A stretch of 34,836 nt of DNA from an uncultured Clostridium sp. Its GTDB lineage: Bacteria > Bacillota > Clostridia > TANB77 > CAG-508. Below are positions 16,655 through 24,456 of this stretch, one piece after another. The notes beneath the pieces are model-generated. The model was not told where the DNA came from. It saw nothing but the letters and a program-made list of their open reading frames with translations, and searched no databases. The stretch lies in NCBI GenBank assembly GCA_900553405.1, contig USDF01000014.1:1-34836 (forward strand), written 5' to 3'. Position 1 is the first letter of the stretch; the number at the start of each line of letters is the position of its first letter. The translations under genes were made by a program, and so were the position numbers.

Positions 16655-18460
16655 ATGGAAAACAATTTAGAAGTAATACCAATATTTTTTGCAATAGACG
16701 ATGGATATATGCCATTTTTAGCAGTTGCATTAGAATCTTTAATTGAAAATTCATCAAAAAAATATTACTATTCAATAAAGGTATTATATACAAATATAAG
16801 TGAAGAAAATAAAAAGAAGATAAATAAATATAAAAGGGAAAATGTAAACATTGAGTTTGTAGACCTAAATTATTATATAGAAAAAGTAAAAGACAAATTA
16901 TATACACGTGATTATTATACAAATACAACATATTTTAGACTATTTATTGCTAATTTATATCCACAATATAATAAAGCAATATACTTAGATAGTGATATTG
17001 TAGTTTTAGGTGATATAGCAGAGTTATATAATCAAGATATAGGAGATAATTTAATTGCGGCGGCACCAGACGATGTTATTCAAACAATAAAAGTATTTCA
17101 AGAATATGCTGAGAAAGTTGTAGGAGTTGCAGATTATAGAAATTACTTTAATGCAGGAATTCTTTTAATGAACTTAGATGAATTCAGAAAATTTAATTTT
17201 CAAAATAAATTTTTATATTTATTAGAAACTATAAAATTTACAGTAGCTCAAGACCAAGATTATTTAAATAGATTGTGCAAAGGAAAAGTAAAAATTATAG
17301 ACAAGGCGTGGGACAAAATGCCTATAGCAAATGATGACTTTGATGATAAAGATTTAAAAATTGTTCATTATAATTTAGCAGATAAACCATGGCACTATGA
17401 TAATATTAGATATAAAGAATATTTTTGGAAATATGCTAAAAAGACAGAATATTATAATGAAATATGCAAAATAAAAGAAAATTATTCAGAAGAAGAGCGT
17501 TTTAAAGATATGCAACAATTTAAAACACTTAAAGATTTAGCACAAAAAGAAGCAGACTGTGTAGGAGACGATAGAAACTGCAGAAGAGAAGTTCAAGTAA
17601 TAAAAAAGTCAAAAGAAAGGCTTGAAGTTCTAAAGAAAATAAAAGAATTAGAAGAAAATGGTATATTTGATGTAGATGTAGAAGACGATCCGCCTACAGT
17701 ACCATTAACACCTGAAGATGTAGACTATTTAAGAACAAGTAGAAAAAGCAGAATAAAGAGCAGAATGGCATATAGAATGGCACAATGGTTTGTAGAAGAT
17801 TTACTAAAAGATAATAAGCTAATTATAAAGAAAATAAATGGAATAGAGAATCTAAAAAATATGAAGACTGGTGCAATTGTAACATGCAATCACTTTAATC
17901 CATATGATTCATTTACAATTGAAAAAGTATTTAGATTAGCTGGACAAAACAAAAATAGAAAATTATTTAAAGTAATAAGAGAAGGAAATTATACAAATTT
18001 TCCAGGAATGTATGGTTTCTTCTTTAGAAATTGTAACACATTACCATTAAGTTCAAATAAAAGAACAATGATAGAATTTATAAAAGCAGTAGATGTTATA
18101 CTAAAAAGAGGAGATTTTATATTAATATATCCTGAACAAAGCATGTGGTGGAATTATAGAAAACCAAAGCCATTAAAAAATGGTGCATTTAATTTTGCAG
18201 CTAGAAACAATGTACCAGTTATTCCTGTTTTTATAACGATGGAAGATAGTGAGATAATTGGAGAAGATGGATTCCCAGTTCAAGAATATACTGTTAATAT
18301 AGAAAAACCAATTTATCCAGACGAGAACTTAACAGAAAAAGAAAATACAGAAGCCATGAAAGAAAAAAATTATGAAGTATGGAAAAACATATATGAAGAC
18401 TTCTATAAAATGCCATTAGAATATGATACTTTAGAAAATAAGGAAAGTGTTAATGAATAG
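16655..18460 (+). CDS. GT8 glycosyltransferase fused to PlsC-type acyltransferase
   Basis: A 601-aa bifunctional protein. Residues 1-275 are a retaining GT8 glycosyltransferase: FFAIDDGYMPFLAVALESLI, DxD at D112-S-D114 (YLDSDIVVLGDI), NAGILLMNLDEF, QDQDYLNRL and the closing HYNLADKPWHYD. A charged linker spans about 276-365. Residues about 370-590 are a PlsC-family acyltransferase with block I NHFNPYD (H413, D418, the HX4D charge relay), block III-like YPEQSMWW (494 = E) and VIPVFITM. Such a protein could both glycosylate and acylate a lipid, giving a glycolipid or lipoglycan anchor; that role is inferred. It sits 13 bases after the broken GT8 gene and overlaps the next acyltransferase gene. 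GT8-PlsC fusion is not a textbook architecture. Confidence 0.85.
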   Translation: MENNLEVIPIFFAIDDGYMPFLAVALESLIENSSKKYYYSIKVLYTNISEENKKKINKYKRENVNIEFVDLNYYIEKVKDKLYTRDYYTNTTYFRLFIANLYPQYNKAIYLDSDIVVLGDIAELYNQDIGDNLIAAAPDDVIQTIKVFQEYAEKVVGVADYRNYFNAGILLMNLDEFRKFNFQNKFLYLLETIKFTVAQDQDYLNRLCKGKVKIIDKAWDKMPIANDDFDDKDLKIVHYNLADKPWHYDNIRYKEYFWKYAKKTEYYNEICKIKENYSEEERFKDMQQFKTLKDLAQKEADCVGDDRNCRREVQVIKKSKERLEVLKKIKELEENGIFDVDVEDDPPTVPLTPEDVDYLRTSRKSRIKSRMAYRMAQWFVEDLLKDNKLIIKKINGIENLKNMKTGAIVTCNHFNPYDSFTIEKVFRLAGQNKNRKLFKVIREGNYTNFPGMYGFFFRNCNTLPLSSNKRTMIEFIKAVDVILKRGDFILIYPEQSMWWNYRKPKPLKNGAFNFAARNNVPVIPVFITMEDSEIIGEDGFPVQEYTVNIEKPIYPDENLTEKENTEAMKEKNYEVWKNIYEDFYKMPLEYDTLENKESVNE

Positions 18461-19223
18461 TAAGAAAGTAATTTATTATAAAGATGAACTAAATGATGAG
18501 TTTTCTGGAGCAAAAATAACACCGAGAGTAATTGACGAAAAATATAAATATAAACATAACTTTTTGTGGGATTTTTGCTCTTTAATTTTTCAAAATATAT
18601 TAAGCATGCCCATAAAAATAGGGTATGCTAAATTTAAGTTCAAAATAAAATATATAGGAAAAGAAAAAATAAAAAAATATAAAAAAGAAGGCTATTTTGT
18701 ATATGTAAATCATACACAACAATTTGCAGATACATTTATACCAAGCATTCCTATATATCCTAAAAGAAATTTTTTTATAGTAAATCCTGAAAATATTTCA
18801 GTAAAACCATTTGGAACTATAATAGAGATGCTTGGAGCATTGCCTGTTCCAGGAAACAAAGGAGCAATGAAAAATTTCTTAAATGCTATTTATGAAAAAA
18901 TTGAAAAAAGATATTCAATTACAATATATCCAGAAGCACATATATGGCCTTATTATACTGGAATAAGACCATTTAAGTCAGTATCTTTTAAATATCCAGT
19001 AGAATTAAAAAAGCCAACATTTTGTATGACAAATACATATCAAAGCTATGGAAAAAATGATGATAAGCTAAAAATTGTTACCTATATAGATGGACCATTT
19101 TGGGCAAATGAAAAATTAAGCATTAAAGAACAAAAAGAAGAATTAAGAAATAAAATATATGAATGTATGGTAGAAAGAAGCAAAAATAGTAATTTTGAAT
19201 ATATTAAATATGTAAAAAAATAA
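18453..19223 (+). CDS. PlsC-like acyltransferase, altered HX4D motif
   Basis: A 256-aa protein that reads as an acyltransferase of the PlsC/LPLAT fold: YFVYVNHTQQFADTF, then YPKRNFFIVNPE, GALPVPGNKGAMKNFL and ITIYPEAHIWPYY. The usual HX4D relay appears as H87-X5-D93, one residue longer, so catalysis is uncertain. The YPEAH block and the spacing of the remaining motifs fit the fold. One hydrophobic stretch near residues 41-57 may anchor it to the membrane. Start taken at ATG 18453 (AAGGAA at 18440), not at the GTG six bases earlier; it overlaps the fusion gene's end by 8 bases, so the two are translationally coupled. Probable role: acylating the product of the fusion enzyme. Confidence 0.75.
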   Translation: MNSKKVIYYKDELNDEFSGAKITPRVIDEKYKYKHNFLWDFCSLIFQNILSMPIKIGYAKFKFKIKYIGKEKIKKYKKEGYFVYVNHTQQFADTFIPSIPIYPKRNFFIVNPENISVKPFGTIIEMLGALPVPGNKGAMKNFLNAIYEKIEKRYSITIYPEAHIWPYYTGIRPFKSVSFKYPVELKKPTFCMTNTYQSYGKNDDKLKIVTYIDGPFWANEKLSIKEQKEELRNKIYECMVERSKNSNFEYIKYVKK

Positions 19224-19252
19224 TTGACCATGGCAACATAATGTGGTAAAAT
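19224..19252 (+). promoter_or_regulatory. Promoter of the 51-aa gene
   Basis: TTGACC (19224-19229), 17 bases, TAAAAT (19247-19252) preceded by TGG (extended -10). It begins right at the stop of the acyltransferase gene and is the best -35 in the window. Confidence 0.7.
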
Positions 19253-19301
19253 ATATAAGTAAAATATTGTACAATGTCTTTAACACTATGGAGGAAAAAA
19301 T

Positions 19302-19457
19302 ATGAATAGCACTGAAAGCATGACACGAATGATTGTAGAATTGCAGGAGGAAAATCAGCAACTAAAAAAAGAAAAGGCAGAGTTACTTCAAAAATTAAGA
19401 CAATTAGGAAATGAAGTAAATACATGGAAAGCTATTGCTACCCAACAAAAACCATAA
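19302..19457 (+). CDS. Small coiled-coil protein, 51 aa
   Basis: A 51-codon gene with its own consensus-like promoter, a GGAGG ribosome site (19290-19294) 7 bases before the ATG, and a terminator 14 bases after the stop. The protein MNSTESMTRMIVELQEENQQ continues with LKKEKAELLQKLRQLGNEV. Leucines and isoleucines at heptad spacing and dense Glu/Lys/Gln mark a dimeric coiled coil; Trp42 lies near the end. No family recognised. Codons CAG, GAG and CGA are rarer in the neighbours. The complete expression signals argue for a real gene despite its size. Confidence 0.7.
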   Translation: MNSTESMTRMIVELQEENQQLKKEKAELLQKLRQLGNEVNTWKAIATQQKP

Positions 19458-19470
19458 TGAGAGACAAACA

Positions 19471-19500
19471 AAAAAGACCGATATTAGGTCTTTTTGTTTT
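19471..19500. terminator. Bidirectional terminator between the small gene and rnhA
   Basis: AAAAAGACC (19471-19479), 7-base loop, GGTCTTTTT (19487-19495), then GTTTT. The A-run on the left makes it work also for rnhA coming from the right on the minus strand. Confidence 0.85.
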
Positions 19501-19516
19501 ATATATGAATGTATAT

Positions 19517-19951
19517 TTATAAATTTAAGATAGCGTTTCTTGCAAGTTCATCACAACGATTGTTAAATTCATTATCACTGTGTCCTTTAACTTTAATGAA
19601 CTCTATTTCATGAGTTTTTGTAAAGTTATATAGTGTTTCCCATAATTCTTTATTCTTAACAGGACTACCATCAGCAGTTCTCCAATTTTTCTTTATCCAG
19701 TTATAAATCCAACCTTGTAAAAAACCGTTTACAACATAAGCACTATCACTATAAACTTTTATTTTACAAGGAAATTTTACAAGTTTTAAAGCTTCAATAA
19801 CAGCAGTGAGTTCCATAACATTATTAGTAGTATCCTTTTTACCACCAGAAATTTCCTTTTTATTGTCTTTATACATTAAAATAGCACCCCAACCACCAGG
19901 TCCAGGATTGCCTGAACAAGCTCCATCTGTATATATTGTAATTTCTTCCAT
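19517..19951 (-). CDS. rnhA: Ribonuclease HI
   Basis: A 144-aa type 1 RNase H that degrades the RNA strand of RNA-DNA hybrids (primer and R-loop removal). The four catalytic carboxylates are visible: D9 in IYTDGACSGNPGPGGWGAIL, E47 in NNVMELTAVIEAL, D69 in YSDSAYVVNG and the last Asp in NRCDELAR. The flexible-loop His is in VKGHSDNEFN and the basic substrate handle in GWIYNWIKKNWRT. Length and motif spacing are those of E. coli RnhA without the N-terminal hybrid-binding domain. It is transcribed divergently from tmcAL, with an AAAGGA ribosome site reading leftward near 19962. Confidence 0.97.
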   Translation of the reverse strand: MEEITIYTDGACSGNPGPGGWGAILMYKDNKKEISGGKKDTTNNVMELTAVIEALKLVKFPCKIKVYSDSAYVVNGFLQGWIYNWIKKNWRTADGSPVKNKELWETLYNFTKTHEIEFIKVKGHSDNEFNNRCDELARNAILNL

Positions 19952-19968
19952 AATATTTGTCCTTTCGA

Positions 19969-20021
19969 TTGTAAAATTCTAAATTTTATGATATTATATC
20001 AATGAAATAAAATTTATACAA
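19969..20021. promoter_or_regulatory. Overlapping divergent promoters of rnhA and tmcAL
   Basis: Rightward: TTGTAA (19969-19974), 17 bases, TATTAT (19992-19997). Leftward (minus strand): TTGTAT (20016-20021 read in reverse), 17 bases, TATAAT (19993-19998 read in reverse). The two -10 boxes share the palindromic TATTATA, so the polymerases should exclude each other. Confidence 0.5.
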
Positions 20022-20081
20022 GAGATAGAAAAAATAAAATGTAAAATACATACTATAAAAATAGTAAGAGAGGGGTAAAAA

Positions 20082-21314
20082 ATGGCAACAGTCTTAGGAA
20101 TTATTGCAGAATACAATCCATTTCATAATGGACATTTCTACCAAATACAAGAAGCAAAAAGACAAACAGGTGCAGAATATGTTGTAGCAATTATAACAGG
20201 TAACTTTGTTCAAAGAGGAAATACATCATTGGTAAATAAATGGACAAAAGCACAAATGGCTTTAGAAAATGGTGTAGATATAGTAATAGAACTTCCAACT
20301 ATATATAGCGTATCAAGTGCAGAAAATTTTGCAGAGGGTGCAATAAAAATATTAGATAGCTTAAAAATAGTAGATACACTTTGTTTTGGAGCAGAAACTG
20401 GAGATTTTGCAGCATTAAATAACATAGCAAATGTTTTATATAATGAACCAAAAGAATATGTTGCTCTTTTAAACCATGAACTCGGTAAAGGAATATCATA
20501 TCCAAAGGCAAGAGAAAATGCCTTAATGATGTATTTAAATGATATAAAAAGGTATGCAAACATATTATCAGGACCTAATAATATACTAGGAATTGAATAT
20601 CTAAAAGCATTAAAAAGATTAAAAAGTGATATGAAACCATTTTCTGTACAAAGAAAAAATGTATATTATAATGATGAGGCAATAGTAGATGAATTTGCCA
20701 GTGCTACAGCAATTCGTAAATTAGTTGCTACAGAACAATATGATGATCTAAGAAAAGTAATGCCAAGAAACTCATATATGTTATTAAAGGAAGAAATACG
20801 CAAAGGAAATTACGTAATAGATTTAGTAAAATATGAAAAAGAAATAATATATAATTTAAGAAAAATGAGTATTAAAGAAATTGCAGATTTACCAGATGTT
20901 TCAGAAGGATTAGAACATACAATAAAAAATGCTGCAGAATCTTGTAATAATTTAATTAGTTTAGTAAATATTATAAAATCCAAAAGGTATACTCAAACTA
21001 GAATACAAAGAATTCTAATATATGCATTACTTGGAATTACTAAAAAAGATATGCAAAATTCAAAAAAAATATTGCCATACGTAAGAGTACTTGGATTTAA
21101 TAATAGAGGAAAAGAAATGTTATCAGATATATGTAATATAAATCCAAAAATACAAATGATCACTTCTGTAAAAAAGTATCAAGATCAATGTACAAATAAA
21201 GTTTTAAAAGAAATGTTAGAAAAGGATATTTTTGCCACAGATGTATATACTTTAGGGTATGAATGTGATTCATGGGCAAATTTAGATTATACAAGTAAAT
21301 TAGTAATAATATGA
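20082..21314 (+). CDS. tmcAL: tRNA(Met) cytidine acetate ligase (TmcAL)
   Basis: A 410-aa protein of the YlbM/TmcAL family, which uses acetate and ATP to make N4-acetylcytidine at the wobble base of elongator tRNA-Met. The nucleotidyltransferase start GIIAEYNPFHNGHFYQI holds the HxGH-type motif (HNGH). It is followed by the family's IITGNFVQRGNTSLVNKW, DIVIELP, YSVSSAENFAEGAI, LCFGAETGD and GPNNILGIEYLKAL blocks. A C-terminal helical region with KRYTQTRIQRIL binds tRNA in studied homologues. Full family length. Ribosome site GAGGGG at about 20071. Its TGA stop is the first triplet of a palindromic repeat. Confidence 0.95.
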   Translation: MATVLGIIAEYNPFHNGHFYQIQEAKRQTGAEYVVAIITGNFVQRGNTSLVNKWTKAQMALENGVDIVIELPTIYSVSSAENFAEGAIKILDSLKIVDTLCFGAETGDFAALNNIANVLYNEPKEYVALLNHELGKGISYPKARENALMMYLNDIKRYANILSGPNNILGIEYLKALKRLKSDMKPFSVQRKNVYYNDEAIVDEFASATAIRKLVATEQYDDLRKVMPRNSYMLLKEEIRKGNYVIDLVKYEKEIIYNLRKMSIKEIADLPDVSEGLEHTIKNAAESCNNLISLVNIIKSKRYTQTRIQRILIYALLGITKKDMQNSKKILPYVRVLGFNNRGKEMLSDICNINPKIQMITSVKKYQDQCTNKVLKEMLEKDIFATDVYTLGYECDSWANLDYTSKLVII

Positions 21315-21345
21315 CGCAAAGGGCAGGTTGCCTTTTGCGTCATTT
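21312..21345 (+). terminator. Terminator hairpin overlapping the tmcAL stop; repeat copy C
   Basis: TGACGCAAAgg (from 21312, including the TGA stop) pairs with ccTTTTGCGTCA (to 21342), then TTTT. The right half CCTTTTGCGTCA is identical to part of repeat copy B2 at 13590-13601. It is both the end of the gene and a member of the repeat family. Confidence 0.75.
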
Positions 21346-21433
21346 TGTGTAAATATATACTAGGGAGAAGACATAAGAGAATAAATAGCTTGTTACATGA
21401 ATATTACAATTAAATAACATTTACATTACATTG

Positions 21434-21462
21434 TTGAATTGTGCCGAAATATTAAATATAAT
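21434..21462 (+). promoter_or_regulatory. Promoter of the HD-like / 77-aa gene pair
   Basis: TTGAAT (21434-21439), 17 bases, TATAAT (21457-21462), 36 bases before the ATG at 21499. The stretch 21346-21433 upstream holds nothing else that I can recognise. Confidence 0.6.
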
Positions 21463-21498
21463 AAAGAAAAATATATTTAATTCCATAGGAGGTGTAAT

Positions 21499-22041
21499 AT
21501 GGAAGAAACATTTGCAGAATATATTTTAAATGAAAAAGATTGGACAAGAAAATTAGAAATAGCTTTTTATTTAGAGAAAAAAGCACGTATTTTCTTTGAT
21601 AAATCAGTTATATTTAAAACAGAACTTGCAAAATTATTTATAGAAATGATGAAAATAGATGTTGACGAAAACCTAGTATTAACAGCATGCTTGCTTTGCA
21701 ATTGTAAAAAGCCACATAATCTTATAGATTTAGATAAGGTTAAAACTTATGCAAAAGAAGGGGCTGAATATTTGAGTACTTTAGGATTTGATAAAAGATT
21801 TTGCAAAATATGCGAAGAGGTAAATAGATATTCAGGAAGTGAGCCAAGAGAAAAAGAAAGCGATATTTTAGAATTAGTCGATCACTTTGGAGGAATGCTT
21901 TTAGATAGACCAGAAAGAATAGGTATGCAAGTCGATGAAGCTTTGGTGTTACTTGAACATAGAAATTTAAAAGGAAAAGATAATAGGTATTTAAAGAAAT
22001 TTATTAGATTTGTTAACGGAATGCAGGAGGTGTATGTATAA
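21499..22041 (+). CDS. Degenerate HD-domain-like protein, 180 aa
   Basis: Not assigned to a named family. The order of motifs follows an HD/HD-GYP fold with the metal ligands replaced. ACLLCNCKK sits where 'ALLHDIGK' is expected, AKEGAEYLSTLGFDKRFCKI where 'H..GA..L..LGF' is expected, and ILELVDHFGGMLLDRPERIG where 'IL.VaD.FDAMTSDRPYR' is expected. Lacking HD and most His residues, it is unlikely to be a phosphohydrolase and could be a binding or scaffold protein. Strong AGGAGGT ribosome site. Its stop shares a base with the start of the 77-aa gene (TAATG), so the pair is translationally coupled. Confidence 0.6.
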   Translation: MEETFAEYILNEKDWTRKLEIAFYLEKKARIFFDKSVIFKTELAKLFIEMMKIDVDENLVLTACLLCNCKKPHNLIDLDKVKTYAKEGAEYLSTLGFDKRFCKICEEVNRYSGSEPREKESDILELVDHFGGMLLDRPERIGMQVDEALVLLEHRNLKGKDNRYLKKFIRFVNGMQEVYV

Positions 22042-22274
22042 TGAGCGATTTACGTCCTAGTATAAGTTATTTAGCAAATGGATTTAATAAAACACAAAGC
22101 AGTAGAAATGCTGTAATATATGCGGTAGAATCAGAAAGCAAAATAAAACAAAAAATTAAAATTATGGAAGAAAATGCTTGGAAAGAAGTAAATAAGACTA
22201 TTCCAAAATTTAAATTTGACCCAAATGAAATAGAACCAATTATATTAAGAATGAAAGAATCAGAAGAAAGGTAA
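22041..22274 (+). CDS. Conserved-looking small hypothetical protein, 77 aa
   Basis: Unrecognised. The 77-aa protein begins MSDLRPSISYLANGFNKTQS, has a charged helical middle (KIKQKIKIMEENAWKEVNKT) and ends in a Pro/Glu-rich helix. No membrane segment or signal. It starts on the last base of the HD-like gene behind its own GCAGGAGGTG ribosome site, and is followed within 8 bases by a strong terminator. It is therefore the last gene of a two-gene operon and probably works with the HD-like protein. Confidence 0.6.
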   Translation: MSDLRPSISYLANGFNKTQSSRNAVIYAVESESKIKQKIKIMEENAWKEVNKTIPKFKFDPNEIEPIILRMKESEER

Positions 22275-22281
22275 AATAGAT

Positions 22282-22328
22282 AAAGCGTTTCTTTTTGAAA
22301 TTAAAATATTTCGAAATGAAACGTTTTT
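22282..22328 (+). terminator. Terminator after the 77-aa gene
   Basis: Outer arms AAAGCGTTTC (22282-22291) and GAAACGTTTT (22318-22327) plus inner TTGAAAT/ATTTCGA pairing give a long stem with a T-rich end. The following gene's weak AGGG ribosome site lies 3' of it. Confidence 0.8.
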
Positions 22329-22345
22329 ATTAGGGTAAAATAATT

Positions 22346-23533
22346 ATGAACGAAATATTTGCAGATTTACACGTACATATAGGAAGATCTGAACAAGGAA
22401 AACCAATAAAAATAACAGCAGCAAGAAGTTTAAACTTTGCAAACATAGCAAAAGAATGTTATGAAAGAAAAGGAATAAGTGTAGTAGGAATTATAGATTG
22501 TGCATCACCATATGTAATAGAAGACATAGAAAACTTTTTAAAAACAGGTGAAGCATATGAAATAAAAGATGGAGGAATTATATATAAAGATAAAGTTTGT
22601 ATATTACTTGGAAGTGAAGTAGAAACTTCAGAAGTAGGTAGAAATGGACATAAAGGTGCAGCACATAATGTATGCTTCTTTCCACATTTAAAAGACATAA
22701 AAGGCTTTTCACAAGAAATGAGCCATCATATAAAAAATATAACACTTAGCACACAAAGGTCAGATTTATCTGGCTATGAACTAATAGACATAGTAGAAAA
22801 ATACAATGGAATATTAATACCTGCACATATTTTTACACCACATAAAAGTTACTATGGAAATTGTACAGACAGATTAGAAAACATATTTAAAGAAAAGCTA
22901 AACAAAATATTTGCAGTAGAACTTGGATTAAGTGCAGATACATTTTTAGCAGATACAATCTCTGAACTTGAAAGAATGACATTTGTAACAAACTCAGATG
23001 CACATTCACTTCCTAAAATAGCAAGAGAATATAATAAAATACAAGTAGAAGACATATCTTTTAAGGAAATAGTTATGGCATTAAAAAATGAAGGTGGAAG
23101 AAAAATGCTTGCAAATTATGGATTAGATCCAAAACTTGGCAAATACCATAGAACATATTGCGATAACTGTGAATCTGTTATAGAAACAAAACATCCAGTA
23201 GAAGTTTGTCCGAAATGTGGAAGTGATAAAGTTACATTTGGTGTTTTTGATAGAATAGAATTAATAAAAGACAAAGAAAAGACAAAAAGTCCTAAAAATA
23301 GACCACCATACATATATCAAGTACCATTAGGATTTATACCAGGTGTTGGACCAAAATATATTACAAAATTATTAGATGCATTTAATACAGAAATGAACAT
23401 ATTACATAAACTTTCAAAAGATGATATAGAGGCTGTTGTAGGAGAAAAAATAGCAAATAAAATAGTAGATGCAAGAGATGGAAACGTAAAAATAGAATCT
23501 GGCGGTGGAGGAGTATACGGAAAAGTTAAATAA
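22346..23533 (+). CDS. Endonuclease Q-family protein (PHP domain, zinc finger, HhH)
   Basis: A 395-aa protein of the EndoQ/TIGR00375 family. It has a PHP phosphoesterase domain (FADLHVHIGRSEQGKPIKIT near the start; LLGSEVETSE; PAHIFTPHKSYYG; VTNSDAHSLPKIAREY) whose His/Asp/Glu residues hold catalytic metals. A four-Cys zinc ribbon follows (C272-X2-C275, then CPKC) and a C-terminal helix-hairpin-helix IPGVGPKYITKLLDAF. Studied members in Thermococcales and Bacillus pumilus cut DNA 5' of deaminated bases such as uracil or hypoxanthine, starting repair. All domains are intact. The predicted role is repair of deamination damage, fitting for a spore former. No strong ribosome site is seen. Confidence 0.88.
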   Translation: MNEIFADLHVHIGRSEQGKPIKITAARSLNFANIAKECYERKGISVVGIIDCASPYVIEDIENFLKTGEAYEIKDGGIIYKDKVCILLGSEVETSEVGRNGHKGAAHNVCFFPHLKDIKGFSQEMSHHIKNITLSTQRSDLSGYELIDIVEKYNGILIPAHIFTPHKSYYGNCTDRLENIFKEKLNKIFAVELGLSADTFLADTISELERMTFVTNSDAHSLPKIAREYNKIQVEDISFKEIVMALKNEGGRKMLANYGLDPKLGKYHRTYCDNCESVIETKHPVEVCPKCGSDKVTFGVFDRIELIKDKEKTKSPKNRPPYIYQVPLGFIPGVGPKYITKLLDAFNTEMNILHKLSKDDIEAVVGEKIANKIVDARDGNVKIESGGGGVYGKVK

Positions 23534-23536
23534 ATT

Positions 23537-23582
23537 GCTATTTAGGAAAGAACTTAAATTTTAAGTCTGTCCCTAAAATTTA
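23537..23582 (+). terminator. Hairpin after the EndoQ gene
   Basis: A nested structure: TTTAGG (23541-23546) with CCCTAAA (23571-23577), and inside it ACTTAAA-T-TTTAAGT (23552-23566), a perfect 7-bp stem. It begins GCTATTTAGGA, the same 11 bases that precede repeat copy B2 at 13574, so it may be a decayed repeat copy. Confidence 0.5.
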
Positions 23583-23655
23583 AAAATGAATTTAAAATTG
23601 TTCTAAAAAGTTTTTTTATAGAATACACATTATGTATAAACAAAAGGAGGAAACT

Positions 23656-24303
23656 ATGAGAAAACAAGAGAAAAGACAAATTAGAACATTAAAAAATATA
23701 GTAAAAGAACACGTATATATTAATCTAAAACAATATTTAATTGTCTCAGCATTATTTATAATAGGAATTATTATAGCAGTAATTTTTACTAACAACGATA
23801 ACAATGCAGGAAATAGTCAAATTGGAAATAATATTACAACTTTTATAGAATGCTTGAAAACAGACTATCAAGTAGATAAGTCAAAATTATTAAAAGAGCT
23901 TATTATAAACGACATATTTACTGCATTTATATTATGGTTTATGGGATGTGTTGTAATAGGAATTCCCGTTGTATATGGAATAATTGTATATAAAGGATTT
24001 TCATTGGGATATACTATTTCAACGATCATTTTAGCATTAGGAACATGGAAAGGAATAATGTTTTCTCTAATAACTTTACTACTGCAAAATTTAATAATAA
24101 TACCATGTATTTTTGCTATAGGAGTAAGTGGAACAAAATTATATAAAGCAATTATAAAAGACAAAAGAAGAGAAAATATAAAAATAGAAATTATAAGGCA
24201 TACGATATTTTCAATTACTATTTTATGCTTTCTAATACTATCTTCATTTGTTGAAGTATATATATCAGATACATTACTTGGAGCATGCATAAAATATTTT
24301 TAA
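23656..24303 (+). CDS. spoIIM: Stage II sporulation protein M
   Basis: A 215-aa membrane protein with about five hydrophobic segments. A basic cytosolic start (MRKQEKRQIRTLKNIVKEHV) is followed by YLIVSALFIIGIIIAVIF, a short external part, and the family block LWFMGCVVIGIPVVYGIIVY then KGFSLGYTISTII. SpoIIM works with SpoIID and SpoIIP in septal peptidoglycan removal and engulfment in the mother cell. The start is the ATG at 23656 behind AAAGGAGG. xerD follows, as in Bacillus and Clostridium where these two lie close together. This supports a sporulating lineage or one descended from it. Confidence 0.88.
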   Translation: MRKQEKRQIRTLKNIVKEHVYINLKQYLIVSALFIIGIIIAVIFTNNDNNAGNSQIGNNITTFIECLKTDYQVDKSKLLKELIINDIFTAFILWFMGCVVIGIPVVYGIIVYKGFSLGYTISTIILALGTWKGIMFSLITLLLQNLIIIPCIFAIGVSGTKLYKAIIKDKRRENIKIEIIRHTIFSITILCFLILSSFVEVYISDTLLGACIKYF

Positions 24304-24374
24304 ATACAAATGTTGAAAAATGAAATAAAAATAGAAATAACATAAAAAAATTATATTTTTTTTAGAAAAATGTC

Positions 24375-24403
24375 TTTACAATTTACATTTAATTTGATAT
24401 AAC
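24375..24403 (+). promoter_or_regulatory. xerD promoter
   Basis: TTTACA (24375-24380), 17 bases, TATAAC (24398-24403) preceded by TGA (extended -10). 53 bases before the ATG at 24457. The rest of the gap after spoIIM is AT-rich without another feature. Confidence 0.5.
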
Positions 24404-24456
24404 ATATACAGTTTACGTAAGGTAAAGAAAAATAAATGATAGGGGAGCTAAATAAA

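Noticed and set aside
16566..16931. 121-aa minus-strand ORF across the GT8 genes
   Set aside because: Tyr/Leu/Phe-rich shadow, crosses the junction of two real genes, no ribosome site.
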